Notes: generated from the sequence alone by a model not told the origin. Shown: positions 8,226 to 17,507, counted from the first letter of the stretch. The stretch is DNA of 28,043 nucleotides from Candidatus Bipolaricaulota bacterium (GCA_020350845.1 CP070725.1:482087-510129); one strand, 5' to 3'. Numbers and translations: made by a program.

Positions 8226-9257
8226 TCAGGCGTCCGCGAGATCCACCTCTCGCAGATGGCGCGCAGCGTCCTCGGGCGGCATCGGGTTGATGTAGAAGCC
8301 CGTGCCCCACTCGAATCCCGCCACACGGGTGAGCCGCGGAAGCACCGCGATTCTCCAGTGGTAGTCATAGGGCAGGGTCTTCCAATAGCCCGGCTTGCCC
8401 GGCCGCGGCACCGGGTTGGGGGTCGTCTTGAGCACGAAGTTGTAGGGAATGTCCCCAAGAAGAAGCGTGAGGCGCTGCAGCGAGCGCTTCAGGATCCACG
8501 CCAGGTCGAGCCGCTGGTCGTCGTCGAGCGTCGTGAAGTCGTGCGAGTGCGCCTTGGGATAGATCACAAACTCGAACGGGAAGCGCGATGCGTACGGAGC
8601 CCACGCGACGTAGCCGTCGTTCTCCTCGACCACGCGATGGCCTCCGCGGATCTCGGCGAGCATCACGTCGCAGAACAGGCATCGCTCCTTCGACTCGTAG
8701 TATGCCCGCGCGATGTTCAGGGAGTTCCTGACTTCCTGGGGGACGACCGGGGTCGCGATGATCTGGGAGTGGGGATGGAGCAGTGACGCCCCCGCCTCCT
8801 TCCCGTGGTTGCGGAAGAGGATCACGTAGCGGAACCATGGGTTCGTCATCAGCTCACGGAGTCGAGCGATGTAGGCATCGATGATCCGCTTGATCTGCTC
8901 CGCCGGAAGGTCGGGAATCTCGCAGAAGTGCTCTGGGGTCTCGACCACAACCTCGTGCGCACCGACGCCGTTCATCCTGTCGTAGAAGCCTTCGATCGCT
9001 TCGCGGCCGAGGTCGTCATAGTCCTGAAGCGCCGCGAACTTGTTCGGGACGACGCGGACGTACCACTCCTTGCCGTTCGCGACGCGGAAGGTCTCCGCGG
9101 GGGTCATCTCCTCGTTGCCTGCGCAGAACGGACAGCCCTCGGGCTGTTGCTCATCCAGTTCGGATCCCCGCTTCGCGAAGTCGGACGGCCGCTTCGCCCG
9201 CTCCGGCGCGACGATCACCCAGCGGTCGTTCGTCGGTCCTCGTCTCAGTTCCGGCAT
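8226..9257 (-). CDS. galT: Galactose-1-phosphate uridylyltransferase
   Basis: 343 residues, the normal length. This Leloir-pathway enzyme exchanges UMP between UDP-glucose and galactose-1-phosphate. The catalytic loop is HPHSQ (161-165), with H163 expected to carry the uridylyl group. Metal-site cysteine pairs are visible as CPFC (42-45) and CLFC (193-196). The N-terminus MPELRRGPTNDRWVIVAPER is typical. The start at 9257 follows GGAAGGAG. The gene is divergent from glgA, with a 168-nt intergenic region holding promoter candidates for both. No galK or galE is in the window. In archaea and some bacteria GalT homologues also act on other sugar phosphates, so strict galactose use is inferred. 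Confidence 0.93.
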   Translation of the reverse strand: MPELRRGPTNDRWVIVAPERAKRPSDFAKRGSELDEQQPEGCPFCAGNEEMTPAETFRVANGKEWYVRVVPNKFAALQDYDDLGREAIEGFYDRMNGVGAHEVVVETPEHFCEIPDLPAEQIKRIIDAYIARLRELMTNPWFRYVILFRNHGKEAGASLLHPHSQIIATPVVPQEVRNSLNIARAYYESKERCLFCDVMLAEIRGGHRVVEENDGYVAWAPYASRFPFEFVIYPKAHSHDFTTLDDDQRLDLAWILKRSLQRLTLLLGDIPYNFVLKTTPNPVPRPGKPGYWKTLPYDYHWRIAVLPRLTRVAGFEWGTGFYINPMPPEDAARHLREVDLADA

Positions 9258-9295
9258 CGTGCTCCTTCCGGCACCGCTCGACGGTTCGCGCGCGG

Positions 9296-9301
9296 ATTGT
9301 A
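9296..9301 (-). promoter_or_regulatory. Candidate -10 element for galT
   Basis: Minus strand TACAAT in the context TGTACAAT, matching the consensus at five of six positions. No good -35 is visible at 16-18 nt, so activation by a regulator or an extended -10 is possible. It lies about 39 nt upstream of the galT start. Confidence 0.35.
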
Positions 9302-9377
9302 CACGAGGGGCTCTCCGCCGGGCAGGAAGCCAGCAGTAGGTCGCCCGTCCCGCAGAGGACTCCTCGTCGCGAGCCAG

Positions 9378-9406
9378 TTGAAGCGCCGCGCCAAGGCTTT
9401 GATACT
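9378..9406 (+). promoter_or_regulatory. Candidate promoter for glgA
   Basis: TTGAAG (9378-9383), a 17-nt spacer and GATACT (9401-9406). The start of transcription would fall close to the GGAGGT ribosome binding site (9413-9418), giving a very short leader before ATG 9426. Match quality is moderate. Confidence 0.35.
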
Positions 9407-9425
9407 TCCCGCGGAGGTGGAATGG

Positions 9426-10856
9426 ATGCGTGTTCTCTTCGTTTCCGCTGAGGTTTCCCCGTTCGCTAAGACGGGAGGGCTGGCCGATGTCGCCCTCGCT
9501 CTTCCCCGCTCGCTGGCCGCTTCGGGGATCGATGTGCGCGTCGTGATGCCGAAGTACCGCGCGGTCGGCGACAAGACCGAGACGCGCGAGGAGACGCGGC
9601 TCTCCGTGCCCGTCGCCGGGGCCGAGAAGCCGTGCGTGGTCTTCAGCGGATCCCTCCCAGAGAGCGAGGTCCCGATCCACTTCCTGGGAAACGATCCGTA
9701 CTACGATCGCCCGGAGATCTACGGTGAGGGAGCCGAGTACCCTGATGCGCTCGAGCGATTCACCTTCTTCTCCCGTGGGGCGCTCGAGCTGTGCGCCGCC
9801 CTGGAGTGGATCCCCGATCTCATCCACATCAACGACTGGCACACGGGACTGATCCCCGGATACCTTGCCGACCACGTCGTGCCCGGACTGGAGTCGGCGA
9901 GAACGCTACTCACGATCCACAACCTCGGCTATCAGGGAGAGTTCCCGGGGGATCAGGCCGCGATTCCCGGTCTCTCCGAGTCCACGCTCGAGCCGTACTG
10001 GCACAGATCGAAGCTGAACCTCCTCAAGGGGGGAATTCTCCGCGCGGACCTCGTCAACACGGTGTCTCCCACCTACGCCGAGGAGATCCTGCACGAGGGC
10101 GCAGGCCTCGAGGAGGCGCTGCGCGCCCGCGAGGACTCGTTGTTCGGGGTCATCAACGGCATCGACATGGACGAATGGGATCCCGCGACGGACAGCCATC
10201 TCTGGGCGACGTTCGACAAGGACGATCTCGCCGGCAAGGCGGAGAACAAGGCCCGCCTTCAGGAGGAGCTCGGACTCGCCGCGGATCCTGCGGCGCCGAT
10301 CCTCGGCGTCATCAGCCGCCTCGCGGAGCAGAAGGGGTTCGATCTCGTCATGTCCGCGTTCGACCGGATGATGGAGCTTCCCGTGCAGTTCGTCCTCCTC
10401 GGGACGGGCTCCGAGGAGTACGAAGCGTTCTTCCGTGAAGCCCAGACCCGCTATGCGGGACGCGTCTCCTCGATGATCACCTTCTCCGAACCGTGGGCGC
10501 ATCGCATCGAGGCAGCGTCCGACATGTTTCTCATGCCGTCGCACTACGAGCCGTGCGGGCTCAACCAGCAGTACTCCCTGCGCTACGGCACGGTGCCTGT
10601 GGTCCGCGCCACAGGCGGGCTGAGGGACACCGTCCACCCCTACGACTCGGCGACGGACGACGGGAACGGTTTCCTCTTCGAGCAGCCGACCCCGGAGGCG
10701 TTCCTCGACGCGGTGCGGCGCGCCGTCGATCTCTTCACCCAAGATCCCGAGGCGTGGGACCGCTTGCGGCGCCGCGGCATGGCGCAGGACCTCTCGTGGG
10801 ACGCCTCCGCGGTCGCCTACCGCAAGCTCTACGAGAAGACGCTCGAGAGCGCCTAG
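9426..10856 (+). CDS. glgA: Glycogen synthase (ADP-glucose type, GT5)
   Basis: 476 residues, matching the usual 477 of bacterial GlgA. The enzyme adds glucose from a nucleotide sugar to the growing alpha-1,4-glucan. The substrate-binding KTGGL motif is at residues 15-19 of MRVLFVSAEVSPFAKTGGLA. In the C-terminal domain the conserved MPSHYEPCGLNQQYSLRYG loop and the following ATGGLRDTV are present. The start at 9426 is fixed by GGAGGT 7 nt upstream; the long upstream open frame antisense to galT is a shadow. No glgB or glgC is in the window. The TAG stop shares CTAG with the convergent GH13 gene. Together with the maltosyltransferase-like fusion it suggests that the cell makes an alpha-glucan store. 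Confidence 0.95.
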   Translation: MRVLFVSAEVSPFAKTGGLADVALALPRSLAASGIDVRVVMPKYRAVGDKTETREETRLSVPVAGAEKPCVVFSGSLPESEVPIHFLGNDPYYDRPEIYGEGAEYPDALERFTFFSRGALELCAALEWIPDLIHINDWHTGLIPGYLADHVVPGLESARTLLTIHNLGYQGEFPGDQAAIPGLSESTLEPYWHRSKLNLLKGGILRADLVNTVSPTYAEEILHEGAGLEEALRAREDSLFGVINGIDMDEWDPATDSHLWATFDKDDLAGKAENKARLQEELGLAADPAAPILGVISRLAEQKGFDLVMSAFDRMMELPVQFVLLGTGSEEYEAFFREAQTRYAGRVSSMITFSEPWAHRIEAASDMFLMPSHYEPCGLNQQYSLRYGTVPVVRATGGLRDTVHPYDSATDDGNGFLFEQPTPEAFLDAVRRAVDLFTQDPEAWDRLRRRGMAQDLSWDASAVAYRKLYEKTLESA

Positions 10857-12193
10857 GAGCGCAGGAGGACGCGGTAGCTCAGTGGCGGGATCGACGCCTC
10901 GCCCGCGAGCGCTTCCCCGGCCAGGAGATCCTGCCACTGCCCAGGAGGAAGGGGAAGCGCAGCCTTTTGGTCGCGACCGGCATTGATCGTGACAACGCTG
11001 CGGCGGTTCTCGTAGGCCCGTTGGAAGGCGAGGCAGCGGCCCGCTGCGTGAAGCCAGGCGAGCGAGCCGCGCCGTAGCGCCGGCTTACGACCGCGCAGGT
11101 TCACCAGCCGACGCACTTCCTCGAGAAGCCCGCGATCCCAGACCCGCTCGTCCCAGGGGAACGGACGTCGGTTGTCGGGGTCATCTCCACCATGAAGGCC
11201 GATCTCGTCTCCGTAGTAGATCGCAGGGGCCCCGGGGTAGGTCAGCAGGAAGGCGTGGGCGAGCTTCGCCCGGGCGCTGTCCCCACCACACTTCGTCAGA
11301 AACCGCGGACGGTCGTGGCTGCTGAGGAGCGTATAGGAGGCGTGGTTCGCCTCCTCGGGGTAGCTGTGCCACAGCTTCCGCAGGTTGGCGACGAACGTCG
11401 CGGCGTCCCAGTGCTCGTCGGCGAGGAAGGCGACGAGCGCTTCCCACAGCCGGTAGTGCATCACGCCGTCCAGCGCGTCGTGCTTGAACCACGGGGTGCC
11501 GAGTCCCATCACCTCGCCGAGTACGTACGCCTCCGGCGACGCTTCTCGGGCAGCTCGATAGATCTCGCGCACGAAGTCCGGGGGAAGGTACTCCACCGTG
11601 TCCAGCCGCCAGCCGTCGATCGCGAACTCCTCGATCCAGTAGCGGACCACGTTCAGCAGGTACTCCCTCGCGGCAGGATGGCGATGATTCCATTCCGGCA
11701 TCTTGCGAACGCCTGCCCAACATGCGTAGTTCGGCTCCGGATCGAAGACGACGCGATCGCCACGGATGTCGAACCACTCCCAGTACGTTGAGCCTCGCCC
11801 GCGGGACACGACATGCTGGAAGAAGGGGTGGAGAACGCTGCAGTGATTGAATACCCCGTCGAGCACGAGCTTCATGCCCCGATCGTGCAGCTCACGCACC
11901 AGCTCACGAATCGAGCGATCGTCCCCGAAGCCGGGATCGATCGCGTAGTAGTCGACCGTGTCGTACTTGTGGTACGAGTTCGCGTGGAAGATCGGGGTGA
12001 GGTAGAGCGCCGTGACCCCGAGATCCTGGAGGTACGGCAAGGCCGCCTGAATCCCTGCAAGGTCCCCGCCGCGCGGTTCCCGATCTCCGGGGGCGTGGGG
12101 ATCGACGGACCAAGCATCGGCACCCCGGCGGAAGCGATCGGGGAGGATCTGATAGAAGACGGCGTCGCGAACCCAGTCCGGCGGCGAGACCAT
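10853..12193 (-). CDS. GH13 cytoplasmic amylase (neopullulanase/cyclomaltodextrinase-like)
   Basis: 446 residues without a signal peptide. Residues 1-350 form the catalytic barrel and the rest a C-terminal beta domain. GH13 motifs: DGVFNH (112-117), GWRLDT with nucleophile D198, LGEV with acid/base E227, and SSHD with D294. The opening VRDAVFYQILPDRF and WRLDTVEY resemble neopullulanase, cyclomaltodextrinase and maltogenic amylase, although the usual N-terminal dimerisation domain is absent, so the protein is short for that group. It probably splits imported malto-oligosaccharides or cyclodextrins. Its ATG overlaps the TGA of the upstream exported amylase (TGATG at 12191-12195), indicating translational coupling. 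It is the last gene of the minus-strand operon. Confidence 0.9.
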   Translation of the reverse strand: MVSPPDWVRDAVFYQILPDRFRRGADAWSVDPHAPGDREPRGGDLAGIQAALPYLQDLGVTALYLTPIFHANSYHKYDTVDYYAIDPGFGDDRSIRELVRELHDRGMKLVLDGVFNHCSVLHPFFQHVVSRGRGSTYWEWFDIRGDRVVFDPEPNYACWAGVRKMPEWNHRHPAAREYLLNVVRYWIEEFAIDGWRLDTVEYLPPDFVREIYRAAREASPEAYVLGEVMGLGTPWFKHDALDGVMHYRLWEALVAFLADEHWDAATFVANLRKLWHSYPEEANHASYTLLSSHDRPRFLTKCGGDSARAKLAHAFLLTYPGAPAIYYGDEIGLHGGDDPDNRRPFPWDERVWDRGLLEEVRRLVNLRGRKPALRRGSLAWLHAAGRCLAFQRAYENRRSVVTINAGRDQKAALPLPPGQWQDLLAGEALAGEASIPPLSYRVLLRS

Positions 12194-13827
12194 CACGCCT
12201 CGTCGCCGTCGATGAGAAGGATCCGCACCGTCCGCGCGTCCGTCGCCGGCAGCCGCAGCCGCTCGCCGGAGCGCATCAACTCGATCCTCGCTCCACGCGC
12301 ATCCAGGAGGTCGATCGCGACCGTCGGCCCCGTCGAAAGGAGGCCGCCCGGGAGGCTCACGAAGATCGGTCGCGCCTCCTCCCACGAGAGGTTGGCGACC
12401 ACGATCACGGTCTGATCGCCCGTCCAGCGCACGTAGGAGACGATCTGGTCCGATCGCGCGCCGGTGTCGAGAAGAGCGATCTCCGGCGATCGCAGCGCGG
12501 CCGTCGCCAGTCGGTGGCCGATGAGCTCTCGGTAGCGGCTCAGAAGCGACGCCTCATGGTCGCTCTGCGCCTCGACGTTCACCGTTGCATGGCCCTCCGC
12601 CAGCGGCTCCCAGGGCGCCGTCGGCGAGAAGCCCGCGTGCGCGCCCGACGACCACTGCATCGGCGTGCGGATCCGCTCGTGCGGGCCCGCACCGACCATC
12701 CCGATTTCCTCGCCGTAGTAGAGGAACGGCGTTCCCGGGAGGGTCAGGAGGAGCGCGGCGCAGAGCTTCGCCGCCTCGACGTCCTCGCCGAGGCGACTCA
12801 TGACTCGATCCTGGTCGTGGTTCGCGAGGAAGGTCGCGACGGAGCGCCCCTCGTACACCGTGCCCACCCGCGCCATCGCGGAGACCAGCCTATCGGGGCT
12901 GCCGCTCGCGACGGAACTCAGCATCGCCTCCGCCAGCGAGAACTCGAAGCAGAGGTCGAGGCCGTCGTCGAGATACGGCGCGATCGCCTCGGGCTCGTCC
13001 CAGACTTCGCCCACGAGCAGCGCCTCCGCATTCGCCGCGTGAACGACACCCCGCATCTCCTGCAGCCAGCGATGGGTCTCCGGCGTGTTCTCCTGCTGCG
13101 CTCCGTCTTCGATGAGGTGCTTGACCGCGTCGAGCCGGAAGCCATCGACGCCGACATCGTCGAGCCAGAATCGGATCACATCGTGCATCTCCGCCGTGAC
13201 CTCGGGATTGCGGTAGTTGAGATCGGGCATCCCGCCCCAGAAGAGGCCGTAGTAGTAGCCATTCAGCGTCCAGTGCCAGACCGTCTGCCCCCACGGGCCG
13301 AGGAATCCGGGATCGCGGGACTCCCAGAGGTACCAGTCGCGGTACGCACTCGCTCTTCGCTTCGCCGACAGGAACCAGGGATGCTTCGAAGAACTGTGAT
13401 TCAGCACGAGATCGACAATGACGCGAATCCCGCGCGCATGGGCCTCGTCGAGCAATCGCCGGAAGGTCGAGAGGTCGCCGTAGTCCGGCTCCACCGAGTA
13501 GTAGTCAACGACATCGTACCCGTGATAGGAGGGAGACTCGCAGATCGGCATCAACCACAGTGCGTTGACGCCGAGATCGTCCCCCGTCGTAGGGTCGCCG
13601 TCGTTGAGGTAGTCGAGCTTCTCGATCAGACCGTCGAGGTCTCCGATCCCGTCCCCGTCGCTGTCGTAGAAGCTGCGCACAAAGATCTCGTAGAACACGG
13701 CGTCCTCCCACCACGAGCGAGCGGAACCGTGGGCAGCGAGCGCGGCAAGGACAAGGACCGATAGGAAGGCGGCGAGAAGCACCCGCGGAAGCGGTCGAGG
13801 CCGCATCGCGTCCGCAAGCGCAGTCAT
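12193..13827 (-). CDS. GH13 exported alpha-amylase/alpha-glucosidase-like
   Basis: 544 residues. A signal peptide or anchor (about residues 14-36, PRVLLAAFLSVLVLAALAAH) suggests action outside the cytoplasm. The catalytic domain has a DSDGDGIGD calcium-type loop (55-63), DLVLNH (139-144), DGFRLDAVKH with nucleophile D233, LVGEVW with E274, and NHDQDR with D338, all intact. The pattern resembles alpha-glucosidase/oligo-1,6-glucosidase and trehalose synthase-like groups as well as amylases, so the exact specificity is open. The ATG overlaps the TGA of the MalG-like gene (ATGA) and is preceded by GGAGGAG. Position right behind the transporter genes suggests it makes the oligosaccharides that are imported. 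Confidence 0.92.
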   Translation of the reverse strand: MTALADAMRPRPLPRVLLAAFLSVLVLAALAAHGSARSWWEDAVFYEIFVRSFYDSDGDGIGDLDGLIEKLDYLNDGDPTTGDDLGVNALWLMPICESPSYHGYDVVDYYSVEPDYGDLSTFRRLLDEAHARGIRVIVDLVLNHSSSKHPWFLSAKRRASAYRDWYLWESRDPGFLGPWGQTVWHWTLNGYYYGLFWGGMPDLNYRNPEVTAEMHDVIRFWLDDVGVDGFRLDAVKHLIEDGAQQENTPETHRWLQEMRGVVHAANAEALLVGEVWDEPEAIAPYLDDGLDLCFEFSLAEAMLSSVASGSPDRLVSAMARVGTVYEGRSVATFLANHDQDRVMSRLGEDVEAAKLCAALLLTLPGTPFLYYGEEIGMVGAGPHERIRTPMQWSSGAHAGFSPTAPWEPLAEGHATVNVEAQSDHEASLLSRYRELIGHRLATAALRSPEIALLDTGARSDQIVSYVRWTGDQTVIVVANLSWEEARPIFVSLPGGLLSTGPTVAIDLLDARGARIELMRSGERLRLPATDARTVRILLIDGDEA

Positions 13828-14681
13828 TCCTTGACCGCTCCTCCGGTGAGCCCCGAGATGATCATCCGCTGCAGCGGGAGGAAGATCAGCAGGATGAGAA
13901 TCGCGCCGAGGATCGCCGCGGCGGCAAACGTCCCCCAGCGACGGGAGTAGGCCTCCTGCGTGAAGAACCGCAGCCCCACCGAGAGGGTGTACATCCGGGT
14001 GCCCCGCAGCAGGATGCTCGCCAAGATGTACTCGCCGTACGCGGTGATGAACTGGATGATGAGCACCACCGCAAGAATCGGCCGCGCCAGCGGGATGATG
14101 ATCCGGACGAACGCGCGGAACGGTGTCGCGCCGTCGACCATCGCCGATTCCTCCAGAGACCGGGGAATCGTGTCGAAGTAGCCCTTCATGAACCACGTAT
14201 TGAACCCCATCGCCCCGCCGAGGTAGACGACGATCAGTCCCGGGTGGGTGTTGAGGCCGAACGCGGGAAGGTACTCGCTGATCGCGAGAAGCAAGAGGTA
14301 GATCGCGACCATGGCGAGCATCTGGGGGAACATCTGCACGAGCAGCAACCCGAGCAGCCCCGTGCGTCGCCCGGTGAATCGGAATCTCGAGAAGGCGTAG
14401 GCTCCGATGGCACACAGGATCACCGTCCCGATCGCGGTGATCCCCGAGACCTTGATCGTGTTCAGCAGCCACTGGAGGAACGGCACATTGGGATCGGTGA
14501 ACAGCGTCTTGTAGTGCGCCAATGTCGGGTTAGGCGGGATGAGCTGTTGCGTCTGCAGGCTGTTCGTCGGATTGATCGACGCCGAAACGATCCACACCAC
14601 GGGGAACAAGGCGAACGCAATCGCGAGCCAGATCAGGCCGTGCCGAACGATCAGTCCGAGCCATCCGTGCCGCCTATACAC
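13824..14681 (-). CDS. malG: Malto-oligosaccharide ABC transporter permease, MalG-like
   Basis: 285 residues, six transmembrane helices of the CUT1 permease type. The cytoplasmic EAA loop that docks on the ATPase is visible at about 177-201 (EESAMVDGATPFRAFV and then IIIPLARP). The N-terminus and length match MalG. The start is a GTG at 14681 with GGAGGT 8 nt upstream; it overlaps the end of malF by 8 nt (GTGTATAG). The symbol reflects family position; maltose specificity is inferred from the amylase genes on both sides. Confidence 0.9.
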   Translation of the reverse strand: MYRRHGWLGLIVRHGLIWLAIAFALFPVVWIVSASINPTNSLQTQQLIPPNPTLAHYKTLFTDPNVPFLQWLLNTIKVSGITAIGTVILCAIGAYAFSRFRFTGRRTGLLGLLLVQMFPQMLAMVAIYLLLLAISEYLPAFGLNTHPGLIVVYLGGAMGFNTWFMKGYFDTIPRSLEESAMVDGATPFRAFVRIIIPLARPILAVVLIIQFITAYGEYILASILLRGTRMYTLSVGLRFFTQEAYSRRWGTFAAAAILGAILILLIFLPLQRMIISGLTGGAVKE

Positions 14682-16230
14682 CGCGGTGCACCTCCTCGAG
14701 TGCTTTCGTGAAGCGGAAGTTGATCGCGCTGATGGTGGCGATGATGACGAAGATGATCACCGCGATCGCCGACGCCAGCGCGAGCTGGTTCCCGCGCACC
14801 CCCTGGAAGGCGATGCGATAGGTCCACGAGATGAGGATGTCCGTAGCCCCTGCCGGCGTCGCCGCGCCGAGGACCGGCGGGCGTCCGCCGGTCATGAGGA
14901 AGACCACCGTGAAGTTGTTGAACGTGAACGCGAACGAGCCGATCAACAACGGCGCGGTGCTCACCAGGAGAAGCGGCAAGGTAATTCTTGTCAGCCGCTG
15001 AAAGCCGTTCGCCCCGTCGATCCGCGCCGCCTCGTAGATCCCTCCGGGGATGCTCTGCAACGCGCCGAGCGAGATGATCATCATGTACGGAAAGGTGAGC
15101 CAGGTGTTGACGAAGATCAGCATCGCCTTCGCCCAGATCGGATCCTGCAGCCACGGCACCTTCCCCGCGGCACCGAACAGATCCTGAAGGATGCGGTTGA
15201 TCGCCCCCGCTTCGGTGTTGAACAGCCCGAGCCAGACGAGGGCGCTGATGAATGCCGGGATCGCGTAGGGAACGATCAGCACGGACCGGTAGAAGAACCG
15301 CCCGCGGATGTAGGGATCGTTGAGGAGCATCGCCAGTCCGAGCCCGAGGGCGAAGCTGAAGACGACGCTCAGCAACGCCCAGATGATCGTCCATGTGAAC
15401 ACGCGGACGAAGTCCGACCGGATCCCCTCGTCACTGAGGATGTCCGTGTAGTTGCGGGCGCCGACGTTCACGCGGAACCCGGGCTCGACGACGGATCCGT
15501 CGGGCGCAGTGAACGTTCCCTCGACGGGTGTGTACTCCACGCCAGAGCGCAGGTCCACCAAGACGTTCCGTCCCTCATCAAACGCGTACAACGGAACGAC
15601 CTCGCGGAACTCCTCGATCCCCGAGAGCTGAAGATAGGTTGTCCCGTACGTGTAGCGCCGTGTCTCCAACTCGCTGAGCACGCTGAAGACGGCGAGACCT
15701 TCGAGCAGGACGTGATCTCCCACCGCGACGATTCGACCTTCCCCGTCTCGTTCGAGCCGCGGATCGTCGGCGGCCAGCGGGAGAAACTCCAGCTCCTCGG
15801 CGACAAGCATCGCGCCCGCATCGTCGCTGAGGATCACGACGAGCTGCCCGTCCTCGTCCTGGAAGACCGTCGATGCGAAGTGCAGTCCGTCCGGCGGCTG
15901 GTAGGTTCGCGACTCCAGCTGGGTGACGACCTGGTCCTTCGTGAGGATGTGCCCCGTCTGGGTGTTCGTCGTCGAGATGTAGACCGTGTAGACGATCGGG
16001 TAGACGACCATCCCGAACAGGAAGATCAAGCCCGGCAGCAGGTACCGCAGGGGGTACGCCCGCTTGCTCAGGCTGACGAAGTTGAGCAGGAGTGTGCCCA
16101 CGGCGAGGAAACCGAGCAGCGCGTAGCTCCCGCGCGAGCCGAGGATGATCACGCCCCACACCGCCACCGCATCGAGCAGACAGAGGAGAACGATCTTCAC
16201 CAAGGTCGACGCCAGCCCGGGTCGCTTCAT
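14674..16230 (-). CDS. malF: Malto-oligosaccharide ABC transporter permease, MalF-like
   Basis: 518 residues, the MalF length class. N-terminal helices (about 10-50 and 62-85) precede a large periplasmic loop (about 90-270), the equivalent of the MalF P2 loop that contacts the binding protein. Then come the core permease helices and the EAA loop near 399-424 (YEAARIDGANGFQRLTRI). This long loop occurs in MalF of Proteobacteria and Thermotoga-type systems and not in most Gram-positive homologues. The start at 16230 has no clear ribosome binding site. It lies 74 nt after malE, with a terminator-like hairpin in between, so expression below that of malE is expected. Confidence 0.9.
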   Translation of the reverse strand: MKRPGLASTLVKIVLLCLLDAVAVWGVIILGSRGSYALLGFLAVGTLLLNFVSLSKRAYPLRYLLPGLIFLFGMVVYPIVYTVYISTTNTQTGHILTKDQVVTQLESRTYQPPDGLHFASTVFQDEDGQLVVILSDDAGAMLVAEELEFLPLAADDPRLERDGEGRIVAVGDHVLLEGLAVFSVLSELETRRYTYGTTYLQLSGIEEFREVVPLYAFDEGRNVLVDLRSGVEYTPVEGTFTAPDGSVVEPGFRVNVGARNYTDILSDEGIRSDFVRVFTWTIIWALLSVVFSFALGLGLAMLLNDPYIRGRFFYRSVLIVPYAIPAFISALVWLGLFNTEAGAINRILQDLFGAAGKVPWLQDPIWAKAMLIFVNTWLTFPYMMIISLGALQSIPGGIYEAARIDGANGFQRLTRITLPLLLVSTAPLLIGSFAFTFNNFTVVFLMTGGRPPVLGAATPAGATDILISWTYRIAFQGVRGNQLALASAIAVIIFVIIATISAINFRFTKALEEVHRGV

Positions 16231-16245
16231 CGTGTCGAAGAAGAA

Positions 16246-16273
16246 ACGGGGACGGCCCGAGGGCCATCCCCGT
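16246..16273 (-). terminator. Terminator-like hairpin between malE and malF (probable attenuator)
   Basis: Arms ACGGGGA and TCCCCGT plus an inner GGCC/GGCC pairing with one mismatch form a strong stem with a loop of about four bases. On the minus strand it is followed by the pyrimidine-rich GTTTCTTCTTC. It lies 32 nt after the malE stop and 16 nt before malF. Partial termination, or protection of the malE mRNA end, would give the excess of binding protein typical of such importers. Confidence 0.65.
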
Positions 16274-16304
16274 CAGTCTATGTGCTACGCATCGTGATCG
16301 AGCG

Positions 16305-17507
16305 CTATTCGCAACCGATCGCCTCGAGGATCTGGTTCGTCGCCTGGATCAACGCCATGACGGGGTCCGTCTCCTGGTTGCCGATCAGCGCCTGAGCATC
16401 GGACCACGCGCCCCACACCGAGGACATCTCCGCGATGTTCGGCATCGGGATCGCGTTCTGGCCGACCTCACCAAACGTCGCCACATCGGGATCGGACTTG
16501 ACCTGGTCGAACGCGGAAAGCAGCGCCGGCGGTCGCGGATCAAGTGCGAACAGCTCGAGTGCGGTCTCCTCCGTCGCGATGTACTTCAGCAGGAACTCGG
16601 TGGCGATCGTCTTGTTCTTCGAGAACGAGTTCAGCATCACACCGCGCACGCCGGCGAACGGCCGGGCGATTCCCACCGTGCCGTCGTCGCAGCTGAAGCT
16701 CGGGATCGGCGCGACGCCGTAGTTGATTCCGGCATCGCGCAGGCTACCGATGAGCCACGGACCGGAGATGACCATGCCGCCGTTGCCGCTGAACATCACG
16801 CCGGTCATCGTGTCCCAGTCCACACCATTGGCGAGGATGCCTTCCTCGATCATCTCGTCGAAGAGGATCGCACCGAAGACCGCTCCGGGATCATTGAGCC
16901 CGACGTCACAGGGGTTCAGGCTACCGTCCTCATTCTTGCCGAAGATGTAGCCGCCGCACGCACTGAGCATCGGGAACCAGTGGAACGGGTCGGGGTTCTG
17001 CACGATGTAGCCGTAGACCCCCGCCTCGACGTCCGTGATGTCGCGTGCGATCTGCATCAGCTCGTCCCAGGTCGCAGGAGGCGTCGGCACGAGGTCCTTG
17101 TTGTACAGCAGGGCCACGTTCTCGACACCGTAGGGGACCCCATAGAGCAGGCCACCGTAGGAGAACCCGTCGATCGCCACCGGGTTGAACTCGTCAATCC
17201 GCGCCGAGAGATCGATCGGATCGAGCAGCCCGTTGACCACGAGTTCGCCGACCCAGTCGTGTGCACCCACCAGCAGGTCGGGGCCCTCGCCCGTCGGTGC
17301 GGCCGTGTTGAATTGCCCGCGGATGTCGCTGAACGCGATCTCCACGACTTCGACTTCCACGCCGGTGACCGCCGTGAATCCTGCCGCGATGTCGCGGAAG
17401 ACCGGCGTACCGACATCATCGGCCCAGATCGTCAGCTTCGGCTGGGCGACTGCCGTCAGGCCGGCAAGAAGCAGCAGGCCGAGCAGTGCGATGGTGATTC
17501 GCTTCAT
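16305..17507 (-). CDS. malE: Malto-oligosaccharide-binding periplasmic protein, MalE-like
   Basis: 400 residues. The signal peptide MKRITIALLGLLLLAGLTAVA ends in an A-x-A site with no lipobox cysteine, so a soluble periplasmic protein is predicted. The mature part starts QPKLTIWAD and shows the family-1 solute-binding pattern: PDLLVGAHDWVGELVVNGLL, GVPYGVENVALLYNKDL, ATWDELM, and late ISGPWLIGSLRDAGINYG. These residues match maltose/trehalose-binding proteins. A GGAGGATT ribosome binding site precedes the ATG. It delivers sugar to the MalFG-type permease encoded immediately downstream. It has its own promoter candidate (17572-17600) although it follows GH57 in the same direction. Confidence 0.92.
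   Translation of the reverse strand: MKRITIALLGLLLLAGLTAVAQPKLTIWADDVGTPVFRDIAAGFTAVTGVEVEVVEIAFSDIRGQFNTAAPTGEGPDLLVGAHDWVGELVVNGLLDPIDLSARIDEFNPVAIDGFSYGGLLYGVPYGVENVALLYNKDLVPTPPATWDELMQIARDITDVEAGVYGYIVQNPDPFHWFPMLSACGGYIFGKNEDGSLNPCDVGLNDPGAVFGAILFDEMIEEGILANGVDWDTMTGVMFSGNGGMVISGPWLIGSLRDAGINYGVAPIPSFSCDDGTVGIARPFAGVRGVMLNSFSKNKTIATEFLLKYIATEETALELFALDPRPPALLSAFDQVKSDPDVATFGEVGQNAIPMPNIAEMSSVWGAWSDAQALIGNQETDPVMALIQATNQILEAIGCE

Noticed and set aside
8805..9425. N-terminal extension of GlgA antisense to galT
   Set aside because: GlgA families start at MRVLFVSAEV, and GGAGGT sits 7 nt before that ATG; the upstream part is galT antisense.
13828..14472. N-terminal extension of the exported GH13 amylase into the MalG gene
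   Set aside because: The extension is an alternative frame of MalG; signal peptide and ribosome binding site support the start at 13827.
14539..16395. Long plus-strand open frame (618 codons) opposite MalG/MalF
   Set aside because: It runs against two clear permease genes and its composition (very rich in Arg, Asp, Glu, His and Gln) is typical of the strand opposite membrane proteins.
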